Shown: positions 50,811 to 59,727, counted from the stretch's first letter. The stretch: 64,000 nt of DNA from Bacillus_BE sp042263505 (GCF_042263505.1 NZ_JBHKFI010000017.1:46290-110289); one strand, 5' to 3'. Notes: a model not told the origin generated them from the letters alone. Translations and numbers: made by a program.

Positions 50811-51460
50811 TGTCTGTAAATATTATGGTAGTAGATGATCATCCTGTATTCAGATCTGGATTGAAGGCTATTTTATCAAATGAAGATGAATTTCAAATTG
50901 TAGGTGAAGCACAGAGCGGAGAGGAGGCAATAATAAAAGTTCAAGAAGTGCAACCAGATATAATTATTATGGATATTAATATGCCGGGAATAGATGGGAT
51001 AGAAGCAGCAAGAGAAATAAAGAAAAGTTACCCTAAAGTAAAAATTATCTATCTTACAATGTTTTCTGACGAAGCCTTTCTAAAAGAAGGACTAAATGCG
51101 GGGGGACAAGGATATGTATTAAAAAAAGCAGTAGATACTGAATTAATATCTGCAATTCATACAGTTGAAAACAATGAACATTATATCTATCCAACCTTAG
51201 TTCCTTATTTATATAAAACTACTAAGAAGTATGAAGAAATAAAGAAAGAAAGTAAGGAAATTAATTTAAGTGAACGGGAAAAAGAGGTGTTAAAGTTTAT
51301 TGCTTTAGGATATACTCAGAAAGAAATTGCAGAAGAGTTATTTATCAGTATTAAAACGGTTGAAACATATAAATCAAGAATTGTTGAAAAAATTGGAGAA
51401 TCTAAAAGATCAGCATTAGTACGTTATGCAATCAAGCATCAGCTACTTTCAGATCTTTAA
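50810..51460 (+). CDS. NarL/FixJ-family response regulator
   Basis: A 216-residue regulator. The receiver has DD at 9-10, phospho-acceptor D55 (IIIMDINMPG), T89-region and K-containing QGYVLKKAV. The C-terminal LuxR helix-turn-helix is LSEREKEVLKFIALGYTQKEIAEELFISIKTVETYKSRI. It starts within the kinase stop (TAATG). Its likely target is the reductase operon promoter near 41000; no operator was identified. Confidence 0.9.
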   Translation: MSVNIMVVDDHPVFRSGLKAILSNEDEFQIVGEAQSGEEAIIKVQEVQPDIIIMDINMPGIDGIEAAREIKKSYPKVKIIYLTMFSDEAFLKEGLNAGGQGYVLKKAVDTELISAIHTVENNEHYIYPTLVPYLYKTTKKYEEIKKESKEINLSEREKEVLKFIALGYTQKEIAEELFISIKTVETYKSRIVEKIGESKRSALVRYAIKHQLLSDL

Positions 51461-51545
51461 TAATATTTATAAATTGTTTAAAAAAGGGCTGTATCTTATT
51501 GCATGTTCAAGTATCGTCTTCATTTACAAGGATTAAATTTGCACA

Positions 51546-51758
51546 AAGAAATCTGCTCAATTTGTATTTTTGACAGGTAAAGGTGGGGGAGGAAAAACAT
51601 TAACAGCATGTGCCACAGCTGTTGCATTAACTGATTACGGCAAATAGGTATTACTAGTCAATACGGATCCTGCTTCCAATCTACAAGATGTATTTGGAGT
51701 CGATTTAACAAGCATACCAAAGGCTATTCCTTCAGTTGAAAATTCATGTGCAAGTTAG
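51546..51758 (+). pseudogene. arsA-like relic
   Basis: Translation gives QFVFLTGKGGGGKTLTACATAV, then an in-frame TAG at 51645, then VLLVNTDPASNLQDVFGVDL and soon another stop at 51756. It aligns with the N-terminal half of the intact ArsA at 33613 but is clearly divergent (GKGGGGKT instead of GKGGVGKT), so it is the remnant of a second arsA and not a recent duplicate. All later domains are missing. Confidence 0.8.
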
Positions 51759-51937
51759 CAGGTGAAAATGGTGTTACAGGTCTAAAAGTGAAAAATAATA
51801 AAACCAAAGAAGAAGAAGTTATTTATACTAATTTTCATAGTTATGGCTCAATTTTTATCTTATTGGTCTTCGTGCTATGTATGGCTTTAGGGATCTTCTC
51901 CATTCTAATGTTAAAAGAAAATAAAAAACCTAAATAA
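51746..51937 (+). CDS. Small hypothetical membrane ORF (possible gene tail)
   Basis: A 63-residue frame overlapping the arsA relic. It has a polar first half (GLKVKNNKTKEEEVIYTNFH) and one membrane helix (SIFILLVFVLCMALGIFSIL) with a basic end. No ribosome site precedes the ATG, so it may be the C-terminal piece of a lost membrane protein fused by deletion to the relic. Not recognised. Confidence 0.35.
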   Translation: MCKLAGENGVTGLKVKNNKTKEEEVIYTNFHSYGSIFILLVFVLCMALGIFSILMLKENKKPK

Positions 51938-52031
51938 AGCTGGAAAAATACTTATTTTTACTTCTATTTTGAGCACTATGGAAACAAAAAAAGAACCGCA
52001 TTGAATGGTTCTTTAAAATACTTCTAATCAA

Positions 52032-52548
52032 TTATCTTTGCTCAGATTGTGTTCTCTTTGCCCTTATGAGCGTACTTTTACTAATTCCTGTCATATTTTC
52101 AACCTCTTTGTAGGAGTTTTTTTCTAGGAGCTTCAAAGCGTGTTCAATTTGCTTTTTACCGAACTTTTTTGGCCTTCCCTCTTTAAAATCTTGACAATTA
52201 CTTTTCCTTCCTGTGTCCTTTCAACAATCATATCCTTTTCAAACTCGGCAAAGGCTAACATAACACTTAAAATTAAGCCGCCCTGTAGGTGTATCTTCGA
52301 CTAAATCCATATTTAAGACATGTACTTTTATTCCTCTTTCAAATAGGCCTTTAATAGTTTTTATTCCATCTGTTGTTGTCATGGCAAATCTGCCTATCTT
52401 GGTAACAAGTAATGTGTCTCCTTATTTAATTGTTGTAGCAGTTTTTAAATTGTGGTCGCTCTGTTTTTGTTCGAGTGAATTTGTCCGAATAGATTTCTTC
52501 ACAGCCTTCTTTTTCTAATGCTTGAAGCTGCGATTCTAAATCCTGATG
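52032..52548 (-). pseudogene. Serine recombinase (resolvase/invertase), frameshifted
   Basis: Minus-strand pieces in different frames read DLESQLQALEKEGCEEIYSDKF, then TRTKTERPQFK, and at the end RPKKFGKKQIEHALKLLEK followed by NSYKEVENMTGISKSTLIRAK. These are the start of the catalytic domain, its following helix and the C-terminal helix-turn-helix of Tn3-type or Hin-type resolvases. At least three frame changes or stops break the gene, and the catalytic-serine N-terminus is missing. It marks a former transposon in this region. Confidence 0.8.
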
Positions 52549-53099
52549 TGATTACTGCCAAGGAAATGTACCAATGTTGACATAATTTTTACCACTAAAT
52601 GACAATGAATGTATCAGTAAATGAAAGGTGATTACCACCTTACATCCTTTAGATGATTAAGTTTAAAATAAGAACAACTTCAACAATCGGGCCATATTCT
52701 TGATTTACACATTTAAAGAAAATTGGTAATGATGAGAAAATTGTGGGGGTTTTCACTTAAACTGAAGTCTCAGAATACTTGAATAGTGGGATGAAGTTTG
52801 TTTCAAATCAGGAAATGTTATGAAGATATTGTCTGAAAAAATTAACTACTTTAACTGCTGCAATTCAAATATCTTGTGATAGTCGCTTTTTGAACCCAGT
52901 TTTCTCTAAATCAATGGCAACAAAATTTTGATTCTCAAATTCCAATTTGTCGAGTTGGCCGACTCCTATTGCAGGGAGCCGGCCTGCTCTTTTTTGCCAA
53001 CAGCACAAGTACCTGCCAGTCAAACCAAGAGGGTTTTTCCAATGTCTACTTTAAGGGGTGTACCTCACTCAATATTCGAGAGAGCACACACTTTTGAGA
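52549..53099. other. Non-coding stretch with a GC-rich hairpin
   Basis: No gene is supported. A GC-rich hairpin (GGCCGACTCC with GGGAGCCGGCC, 52956-52984) followed by T6 stands alone on the plus strand. It lies at the left edge of the GC-rich block that includes the LysM gene. Confidence 0.5.
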
Positions 53100-53909
53100 T
53101 TAAAATGTCACGGAAACCTCCACCAAATCTTGAATACTGCCATCCCGGGCGCTGCGTGTGTACACCATCAAGATACCGCTTTGCGTAGTGGGAGTTTGAT
53201 CGAATTGAAGCTGTGCGTCGAATAGTCCGAATGCGGGAGCGCCTTGTGAAGCCGTTACGGCCCGTTCTTGCGTAATGATACGCCCCATCGCGTTGCAAAT
53301 TTGGTAATTGATCGTCGCTTCGAACGCACGAGCCCAGCCCGTCAAACGCTGTCCGGGGGCAATCTTCGTTCCGGGCAAGGGCTGGAACACGACGATATTC
53401 GTCGAGGACGGAAGCGGGACGACTAAACGGAGCCCAGGATAAATGACATCAGGCGATAAACCTGGGCGTCTCTGGTTGGCTCGAATCAATTCGCTCATCG
53501 TTGTTCCGAAACGGCGGGAGATCTGGAACAGAGTATCTTCCTGCTCTACTTCATACACGAAAGAGGCAACGGACAGCAGTTGGGAGACTCGAAGAATGTC
53601 CGGCTGTTGCAATTGGTTGAGTCCAGCCAGCATGTCGACGCTTACGGAGAACCGTTCGGCAATCCGATAGAGCGTATCTCCAGACTGAACTTGGTACAAA
53701 ACGGAACTTTGCTCCGCCATACCCGGTAATCTCACCAGCAGCACTTGTCCGGGAAAGATTTGGGCGGGCTCGGCAACAGGAAGATATAACGTGTTAATCT
53801 GCATCAGCGACTGTACGTTGGTGCCCAATTGATCAGCTATCGAATACAGGGTGTCACCCGGGCGAACGGTATACAGCAGATGGGTGCCTGGTGAAATCGG
53901 CATTGACAT
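53100..53909 (-). CDS. LysM-repeat protein with C-terminal Gmad2 domain
   Basis: A 269-residue protein without a signal peptide. Three LysM repeats start at YTVRPGDTLYSIADQLG, YQVQSGDTLYRIAERFS and YEVEQEDTLFQISRRFG. A C-terminal beta domain (FQPLPGTKIAPGQRLTGWARAFEA) resembles Gmad2, the immunoglobulin-like domain of spore germination proteins. It probably binds peptidoglycan or the spore cortex. ATG at 53909 follows AAGAGGAG. Base composition (GC about 55%) and codon use differ strongly from neighbours, suggesting transfer from a Paenibacillus-like donor. Confidence 0.85.
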   Translation of the reverse strand: MSMPISPGTHLLYTVRPGDTLYSIADQLGTNVQSLMQINTLYLPVAEPAQIFPGQVLLVRLPGMAEQSSVLYQVQSGDTLYRIAERFSVSVDMLAGLNQLQQPDILRVSQLLSVASFVYEVEQEDTLFQISRRFGTTMSELIRANQRRPGLSPDVIYPGLRLVVPLPSSTNIVVFQPLPGTKIAPGQRLTGWARAFEATINYQICNAMGRIITQERAVTASQGAPAFGLFDAQLQFDQTPTTQSGILMVYTRSARDGSIQDLVEVSVTF

Positions 53910-54049
53910 GCAACTCCTCTTCAAGTAGGTTTCTACCCATCATATGCTGTAATCATCCGCTAACGTGATTAACGCGAACCCCCTCCCTTGTGGCTTTGAA
54001 ATAAAGTTGAACAGTTTATAAAAAAGTTACACCGTTTTGAAAAAAAGAT

Positions 54050-54100
54050 GCACCGGAATTTCCTATCTCTTTAAAGAAGGAATTTCGGTTTTTCTTGTGA
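54050..54100 (+). terminator. Terminator-like hairpin before the dehydrogenase gene
   Basis: CCGGAATTTCC pairs with GGAATTTCGG (one bulge), followed by T5. No gene precedes it on the plus strand. The rest of 53910-54329 is A/T-rich and holds the dehydrogenase upstream region; no clear promoter was identified. Confidence 0.6.
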
Positions 54101-54329
54101 ATTAAGAACCTGTTAAGTGATAATAAAGTTATTCCATTAAAGGGCAAGATTGTTGAGTAATACCATCATCATATTTTTCGTAAAAAATGGTTTTGTGATA
54201 TATGATTCCACTTGATTAAGTCATAGATAAAGTTAATGACACAAATTGTGCATATTAATTTACTAATAGTAAATAATCACATAGAATAATTAAGAAGTAA
54301 ATAATATAAACAAAGGGAGAATGTTATAA

Positions 54330-55433
54330 ATGTCAAAAACAGTGAAGTCTGTCACATCACCTAAGAAATTTATTTTGGGTCAAAACTTATTAGAAGAATT
54401 ATCTACATATACAAAGACGTATGGTGACCATGCTTATGTTATTTGTGATGAATTTATTCTGGAACGCGCATATAAAGAAGCTAGTAAATCATTTGAAGAT
54501 GCTGGGCATAAAAGTGAATTTGTAAAATTTAATTACGAAATTACTCAAGAAGAAATTGATAAACATCGTGAAGCGGTTCGAAATTCAGGTGCAAATGTAA
54601 TTGTTGGCATTGGTGGTGGAAAAACATTAGATACAGCTAAAGCAACTGCCTATTTTGAGCATTTACCTGTAGTGATTTTCCCAACCATTGCTTCAACAGA
54701 TGCACCATGTACAGCGCTTTCTGTTATTTACAATACAGATGGTTCATTTGATCGTTACTTATTCTTACCATCGAATCCAGACGTTGTCATAGCTGATACG
54801 AATATTTTATCAGCAGCTCCAACACGCTTTTTTGTAGCTGGAATCGGTGATGCTCTTGCTACATATTTTGAAGCACGTGCATGTTACCGTAAAAATGGTG
54901 ACAATCTAGTAAATTTGAAACCAACTCTTGCTGGATTAGGTTTAGCTAAAATGTGCTATGATACAATCTTAGAATATGGTTTTCAAGCTAAAACCGCAGT
55001 TGATCATGGAATATCTACAACAGCTGTTGAAAATACAATTGAAGCAACTATTTACTTAAGTGGTGTTGGCGCTGAATCTGGTGGTTTAGCTGCTGCACAT
55101 GCTATTCATAACGGAATGACAGCTGTCCCATCACTCCACCATGCACAACACGGTGAAAAAGTAGTATTTGGTTTATTAACACAACTTGTTTTAGAAAGTG
55201 CACCAAAAGAGGAATTTGAAACGGTTATTAATTTTATTAAAGAAGTTGGTCTGCCATTAACTTTAAAAGATCTAGGTCTTGACGAATTTAGAGAAGAAGA
55301 ATGGCGAAAAGTAGCAGAAATAGCATGCGCTGAAGGAGACACAATGGGGAATATGCCTCATCCAGTAACTCCTGATGATGTGTATCAAGCCATTATTGCT
55401 GCAAACGCATTAGGAGAATCTTATCATAATTAA
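54330..55433 (+). CDS. gldA: Glycerol dehydrogenase (iron/zinc alcohol dehydrogenase family)
   Basis: A 367-residue NAD-dependent dehydrogenase. GIGGGKTLDTAKA is the NAD-binding loop, PTIASTDAPCTALSVIY follows, and metal ligands lie in GIGDALATYFEA, HAIHNG and HHAQHGEKV. It oxidises glycerol to dihydroxyacetone. AAGGGAGAATG precedes the ATG. It is the only intact metabolic gene in the mobile-element region, and differs from the core GlpK/GlpD route. No dihydroxyacetone kinase genes are next to it. Confidence 0.93.
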   Translation: MSKTVKSVTSPKKFILGQNLLEELSTYTKTYGDHAYVICDEFILERAYKEASKSFEDAGHKSEFVKFNYEITQEEIDKHREAVRNSGANVIVGIGGGKTLDTAKATAYFEHLPVVIFPTIASTDAPCTALSVIYNTDGSFDRYLFLPSNPDVVIADTNILSAAPTRFFVAGIGDALATYFEARACYRKNGDNLVNLKPTLAGLGLAKMCYDTILEYGFQAKTAVDHGISTTAVENTIEATIYLSGVGAESGGLAAAHAIHNGMTAVPSLHHAQHGEKVVFGLLTQLVLESAPKEEFETVINFIKEVGLPLTLKDLGLDEFREEEWRKVAEIACAEGDTMGNMPHPVTPDDVYQAIIAANALGESYHN

Positions 55434-55462
55434 GTTTTTTCTTAGGGACACGGGGACAGGTT

Positions 55463-55602
55463 GAGGCCACTGAAAAAGTCCAACTAGATTAAAAGCTAAG
55501 ACGAAACAATACAATATATTGAAAATCAACATTCTTTAAATACTAGTTATAGATGTTCCTATTAAGATGTTTTTGATGGCTAGATACTTTTTCAGCAATC
55601 TC
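55463..55602 (+). mobile_element. 140-bp MITE with IS1182-type terminal repeats (copy B)
   Basis: Ends GAGGCCACTGAAAAAGT and, inverted, GAGATTGCTGAAAAAGT, flanked by the exact 9-bp duplication GGACAGGTT (55454-55462 and 55603-55611). It is an inverted close copy of the element at 30438-30576. No coding capacity. Confidence 0.87.
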
Positions 55603-55757
55603 GGACAGGTTCCTTTTCCATATCTAAGCTAAAGGGCTTGAATGGTGTTTAAATAAGATAGCTTTAAAGAATAACAGGGACTTCTAAAAGTGTTATCCAT
55701 CGTGCTAGATTTGGCGATAGGTTTTATCATAAAATAAGCAAATGTTTACAAGATTAA

Positions 55758-55790
55758 GGGAGTCATCTATTACTAAGATGGCTCTTTTTT
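55758..55790 (+). terminator. Orphan terminator
   Basis: GAGTCATCT pairs with AGATGGCTC, followed by T6. It lies in the non-coding 55603-55933 stretch, where no gene is seen. Confidence 0.6.
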
Positions 55791-55933
55791 AAGTTTATGG
55801 TTAAGACGAGGTGCTTGTTCCTATGTCCTTCAAAAAGTAAAGCCCTGAAGAGATTTACTCTCTACATGGTTATTTAAATTTAGTTTCCAAGAATACTCTA
55901 TTGAAATTTTTCAGCGGGACAGGAGACCTATCC

Positions 55934-57663
55934 GAGACCACTGAAAAACGTCTCCAAATTATTGGAAATACATCAAAATTATAACATAAAAAAGAAAAAC
56001 CTTGGATTTTGGTATAATAGAATTGTCCAGAAACTATCACCAAATCGGGGGTTTTTCTTTATGCTTAAAGATCATATTCAATTGAATATCTACTCATTAT
56101 TATACGATAGAATTCCGGAAAATCATATATTAAGAATTTTAAATGAAAACGTTGATTTCAGTTTTATTAATGAATTATTAGAAGACTCCTACTGTAAATA
56201 TTATGGTAGACCAGCTAAAAATCCGGTATTGATGGTAAAACTTTTAGTCCTTCAATATCTTTATAATCTTTCTGACGCCCGTGTAATTGAAGATGCTTCG
56301 TTAAATCTTGCCTACATGTATTTTCTTGGAATAAACCCTGATGATGAATTGCCAGATCCAAGTCTTCTAGCCAAATTCAGAAGATATAAGTTAGATGAGG
56401 AAGCAGGCATAACCGTTGATGACATCAACACAGCCATTGTGAAACAATGTGTTGAAATGGGAATCATTAAGGGAACCGGATTAAGTATCGACTCCACTCA
56501 TTCAGAAGCCAACACCTTCAAGGCAACTCCTGAAAGAGTAATGAAACGATTAGCCAAAAAAATCTTTAAGAATCTGAAAGAAGACAATGGTGAAGTGCCT
56601 GAAACTGTCAATCAAGAGATACCGAATTATAAAGAAATCGAAAATCCAAAAGAAGCAAAAGAGACAATGAAAACATATCTAGAAGAAACAATCAAACAAG
56701 TCGAAGAAAACGTTGATTTGAATAACCATTCTCGTACGAGGGAAATCATTGAAAGCGCAAAACAAATATTAGTCGACCCCCAATTTATTGAACAAAAAGG
56801 GGTACGTTCGATTGTGGATCAGGATGCGCGGGTAGGACACAAGAGTAAAACGGATCACTTTTTTGGATATAAAACGGAATTTATGATGACCACTGAGGAA
56901 CGCATTATCACAGCTGTAGGAGTAAATAGTGGAGCTTATGTGGATGGAACACAATTCGATGAACTAATGGAACAAACGAAAAAAAGTGGTGTAATGATTA
57001 AAGAAGTGTACGGAGATAAAGCCTATTTTAAAAAGTCTATTTTAGACAATATTAAAGAAATAGAAGCTAAGCCATACATACCTGTAAGTGAAATGGCCTA
57101 TCGTGTAGATGAAGAAAGATACAGCTACAACAAAGATTCAGATGAGTGGTTTTGTGATCAGGGAAATCAAACCGTTAAAAAGGTTCATAAGGTACGTAAG
57201 AATGGAAAACAAACTTATCGATATTATTTTGAAAAGGAAAAATGCAGAAGCTGTCCTTTAAGAGAGCAGTGTATAAATGGAAAAAACGTAGGGAAAATAT
57301 TGGAGGTAGGAGTTAATACCCCAGAATTCTATCAATATAGTCAAGAACAAAAAACGGATGAGTTCAAAGAAAAATACAAAAATAGAGCTTGTCATGAATG
57401 GAAAAACGGGGAAATGAAAAACTTCCACGGGCTAGATCGTGCCAGAGGGTACGGTCTAAAAAGCATGTCCATACAAGCGAAATTAACAGTATTGGCCGTA
57501 AATTTAAAGAGGATAGCGAGTATCCTATCCTCTTTAAAGCAGTCATCTACTCAATTAACTTACATTTATTTCAAAAATACAGACAAAAGTCTCCATTTCC
57601 CAGTTGTAATCAGGGAACGGAGCCTTTTTAGTCCTCAAACAAGGGTACTTTTTCAGTGGTCTC
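55934..57663 (+). mobile_element. IS1182-family insertion sequence
   Basis: A 1730-bp element with ends GAGACCACTGAAAAA and its inverse (TTTTTCAGTGGTCTC). It is flanked by the exact 9-bp duplication GACCTATCC (55925-55933 and 57664-57672), so it is a complete simple insertion. It encodes one transposase. Its termini match those of the two 140-bp MITEs. Confidence 0.9.
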
Positions 57664-57698
57664 GACCTATCCTTATGTCCCAAATTATTGTATATTAA
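56061..57698 (+). CDS. IS1182-family transposase
   Basis: A 545-residue DDE transposase. The N-terminal DUF772-type domain is LLYDRIPENHILRILNENVDF and YYGRPAKNPVLMVKLLVLQYLYNLSD. The catalytic region has GLSIDSTHSEANT, VYGDKAYFKKSILD and the C-terminal CHEWKNGEMKNFHGLDRARGYGL. A zinc-like CRSCPLREQC lies between. ATG at 56061 is the likely start. The frame continues through the right inverted repeat and stops 35 bases outside the element, so the last dozen residues come from flanking DNA; activity is uncertain. Confidence 0.88.
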   Translation: MLKDHIQLNIYSLLYDRIPENHILRILNENVDFSFINELLEDSYCKYYGRPAKNPVLMVKLLVLQYLYNLSDARVIEDASLNLAYMYFLGINPDDELPDPSLLAKFRRYKLDEEAGITVDDINTAIVKQCVEMGIIKGTGLSIDSTHSEANTFKATPERVMKRLAKKIFKNLKEDNGEVPETVNQEIPNYKEIENPKEAKETMKTYLEETIKQVEENVDLNNHSRTREIIESAKQILVDPQFIEQKGVRSIVDQDARVGHKSKTDHFFGYKTEFMMTTEERIITAVGVNSGAYVDGTQFDELMEQTKKSGVMIKEVYGDKAYFKKSILDNIKEIEAKPYIPVSEMAYRVDEERYSYNKDSDEWFCDQGNQTVKKVHKVRKNGKQTYRYYFEKEKCRSCPLREQCINGKNVGKILEVGVNTPEFYQYSQEQKTDEFKEKYKNRACHEWKNGEMKNFHGLDRARGYGLKSMSIQAKLTVLAVNLKRIASILSSLKQSSTQLTYIYFKNTDKSLHFPVVIRERSLFSPQTRVLFQWSRPILMSQIIVY

Positions 57699-58086
57699 CC
57701 ACATAAAAATCTAAATTTACAGTCTCACCATCACTATCATATACTCCATAAGATAATATCCCATTAGTAAAGATCGGTTTAGATAATTCCATTTTAGAAC
57801 TAGTTATCGAGCCAGCTATTCCCTTTTTTAAATCAAGTATATATATATCACTCATTCCAGAACGAAATATAATAGTATTAGCGTTAATAAAAATAGGAGT
57901 ATCTAATGGTATAGGTTCATCAGCAACAAATGACATGAGCTCATTTGGTTTCTTTTTGTTATAAATGTTAACTAATCTATCTTCTGTGTAAACTACATAA
58001 TTATTTTTAAACGAGAAATCAATAATTCTATCTTCTTTTGCAATTTTTGTAAATTCCTCCCTTTTTTCGATTGGCTCTGTTAAATT
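57685..58086 (-). pseudogene. 5'-truncated beta-propeller-like protein
   Basis: An open frame of about 133 codons without a plausible start; a stop (58087-58089) lies just before its first codon. Repeated patterns such as DRIIDFSFKNNYVVYTEDRLVNIYNKK and ANTIIFRSGMSDIYILDLKKG look like WD/TolB-type blades. It is probably the C-terminal remnant of a propeller or lipoprotein gene cut by transposition. No function is assigned. Confidence 0.55.
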
Positions 58087-58235
58087 TTAATGTTGATTAT
58101 TCCTAAAAATTAAAGGAAATCCTAATTATTTAGTTTCCTTAATTCTTGTTCAACTAAACCAGCTAATAGGATGTCAATATTTTTCATTAAAATTCTATAA
58201 AAATAAATGCTATACTAAAAATGCTCATGCCAAAT

Positions 58236-58267
58236 AACCTTCCTCAATCCTATTGGAAGGTTTTTCA
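58236..58267. terminator. Hairpin downstream of the IS110 transposase gene
   Basis: AACCTTCC pairs with GGAAGGTT and has T-rich sequence on the plus side. It lies in the region that should contain the IS110 end. Confidence 0.55.
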
Positions 58268-58288
58268 TTAGTTACTTAATTGTATCTC

Positions 58289-59491
58289 TCAAGCCAAATC
58301 AAGGAAAGTTTCTTTGCTTTTTAGTAAGGCAAAAATCCAATGAACAAGTTTGTTTGTACAGGCTATCATAGCTACTTTAAAAGGCTTTCCTTCTTCTCGC
58401 TTTTTATCATAGAACGCTTTAAGTTTCTTATTGCGAGAACCTCTTATCCCACAGAGAACAGCCATATATAAGGCATGACGCAATCTGCTTGAACCTCTCT
58501 TGGTAATCCGATTTATTGTCGCTGTAAATTTACCTGAAGAATGTACACTTGGATCAATTCCAGAGAAAGCAGCCAGTTTTTTAGGATGATTAAACCGTTC
58601 AATTTCTCCAATTTCGGAAATAATCGTTGCCGCGATTTTTTCTCCGATGCCAGGGATTGACTGGATAATCTTATATTCTTCTATTTCTCCTGCAAGGGCA
58701 TCTATTTGATCATCTAACTTTGCTAGATGCTCTTGGTATTGGAGAAGCATTTGGATATACATTTCAAGGCTTATCAAATGACTTTGATACAATGTGCTCT
58801 TAAATGGATTGCGTTTCGCTGCTTCAAGGAGCTTCTTTGCTCTGTCCCTAGCCCAACGCTCTGAACGACTCAAACATAAACTTGAAATCTTTTCTGTTAA
58901 TCTAGTTTCTCCAGCTTGTAACACAGATTCTGAAGTACTAAATTCCAACAGTAAATTTAAAGACACTTTAGAATACGTATCTCCAAATACCCCTTTGTAT
59001 TCAGGAAATACCTGATCAAGAATCGCATGGAACTGTAATTTAGCTTGAACATATAGACCAGTAATTGTTTCATGCTGTCTTGTAAGATTACGAAGGTTTA
59101 AAAGTTGGATTCCCCTTTTCTTATACGGCTCAAAATCTTCTTTGTAAAACAGTTCACACAAACGAAATGCATCTATTTCATCCGTCTTTACTTTTCGTAA
59201 ACTTGACTTTTTAGCGTTATAAGAAAGTAACGGATTAACCAGAATATACACGTAATTCTGTTCATCTAAAAATTGAATTACAGGTATGTGGTAATGCCCC
59301 GTGGATTCTAATATAATTGTTGGCTCAACCTTAGACTCCTTCTCCACCTCCTCTAAAAAGCGAAGTAAATTTGTTAATTCCTCAGTAGTGTGAGATACAG
59401 TAAAACTTTTTCCATATGGCTTTCCTCTATCTAAAAATGCTTGAACCTGACTTTCCCCTTTTGAAACATCCAGACCAACTACTGGATTCAT
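58289..59491 (-). CDS. IS110-family transposase (DEDD recombinase)
   Basis: A 400-residue transposase. The N-terminal RuvC-like DEDD domain shows GLDVSKGESQVQAF, ILESTGHYH and KVKTDEIDAFRLCELF. The C-terminal domain IQSIPGIGEKIAATIISEIG followed by AFSGIDPSVHSSGKF holds the catalytic serine. In IS110 elements a bridge RNA from the non-coding end pairs with donor and target DNA. The untranslated DNA upstream of this gene (59492-59690) is long enough to hold one. No frameshift is seen, so the element may be active. Confidence 0.92.
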   Translation of the reverse strand: MNPVVGLDVSKGESQVQAFLDRGKPYGKSFTVSHTTEELTNLLRFLEEVEKESKVEPTIILESTGHYHIPVIQFLDEQNYVYILVNPLLSYNAKKSSLRKVKTDEIDAFRLCELFYKEDFEPYKKRGIQLLNLRNLTRQHETITGLYVQAKLQFHAILDQVFPEYKGVFGDTYSKVSLNLLLEFSTSESVLQAGETRLTEKISSLCLSRSERWARDRAKKLLEAAKRNPFKSTLYQSHLISLEMYIQMLLQYQEHLAKLDDQIDALAGEIEEYKIIQSIPGIGEKIAATIISEIGEIERFNHPKKLAAFSGIDPSVHSSGKFTATINRITKRGSSRLRHALYMAVLCGIRGSRNKKLKAFYDKKREEGKPFKVAMIACTNKLVHWIFALLKSKETFLDLA

Positions 59492-59690
59492 TTTTTATCT
59501 CTTCCTCTCCATTTATTTGCCAGTAACCCCTATTCCTCCATGCAGTATCATAGCTTCGCTTGTTATACGAGATCATTGTCCCAACCAGCCTCAAACATGT
59601 TTCTCCAAGTAGGGGGCGGACAGTTTAGTTGACGGGATCTTTGTCCCACGCACCCGTACGTCCTACCCTGGCTACTGATATAATAGATTC
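59492..59690 (-). ncRNA. Candidate IS110 bridge RNA region
   Basis: The non-coding DNA just upstream of the transposase gene holds two near-identical segments on the minus strand, plus 59562-59583 and 59628-59648 (GTTATACGAGATCATTGTCCC and GTTGACGGGATCTTTGTCCC). Paired loops with similar sequence are expected in bridge RNAs, where one loop reads the donor and one the target. The call rests on position and this repeat; the fold was not computed and the element ends are not defined. Confidence 0.4.
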
Positions 59691-59699
59691 TATTAAAAA

Positions 59700-59727
59700 A
59701 AGGTCAACCAGTAAAAACTGGTTAACC
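59700..59727 (-). terminator. Terminator of the small membrane-protein gene
   Basis: GGTCAACCAGT pairs with ACTGGTTAACC; on the minus strand T-rich sequence follows. It lies 35 bases after the stop of the gene at 59762. Confidence 0.75.

Noticed and set aside
52928..53298. Plus- and minus-strand frames overlapping the LysM gene end
   Set aside because: High GC leaves long chance frames opposite and beside the real LysM gene; none has a domain or start signal.
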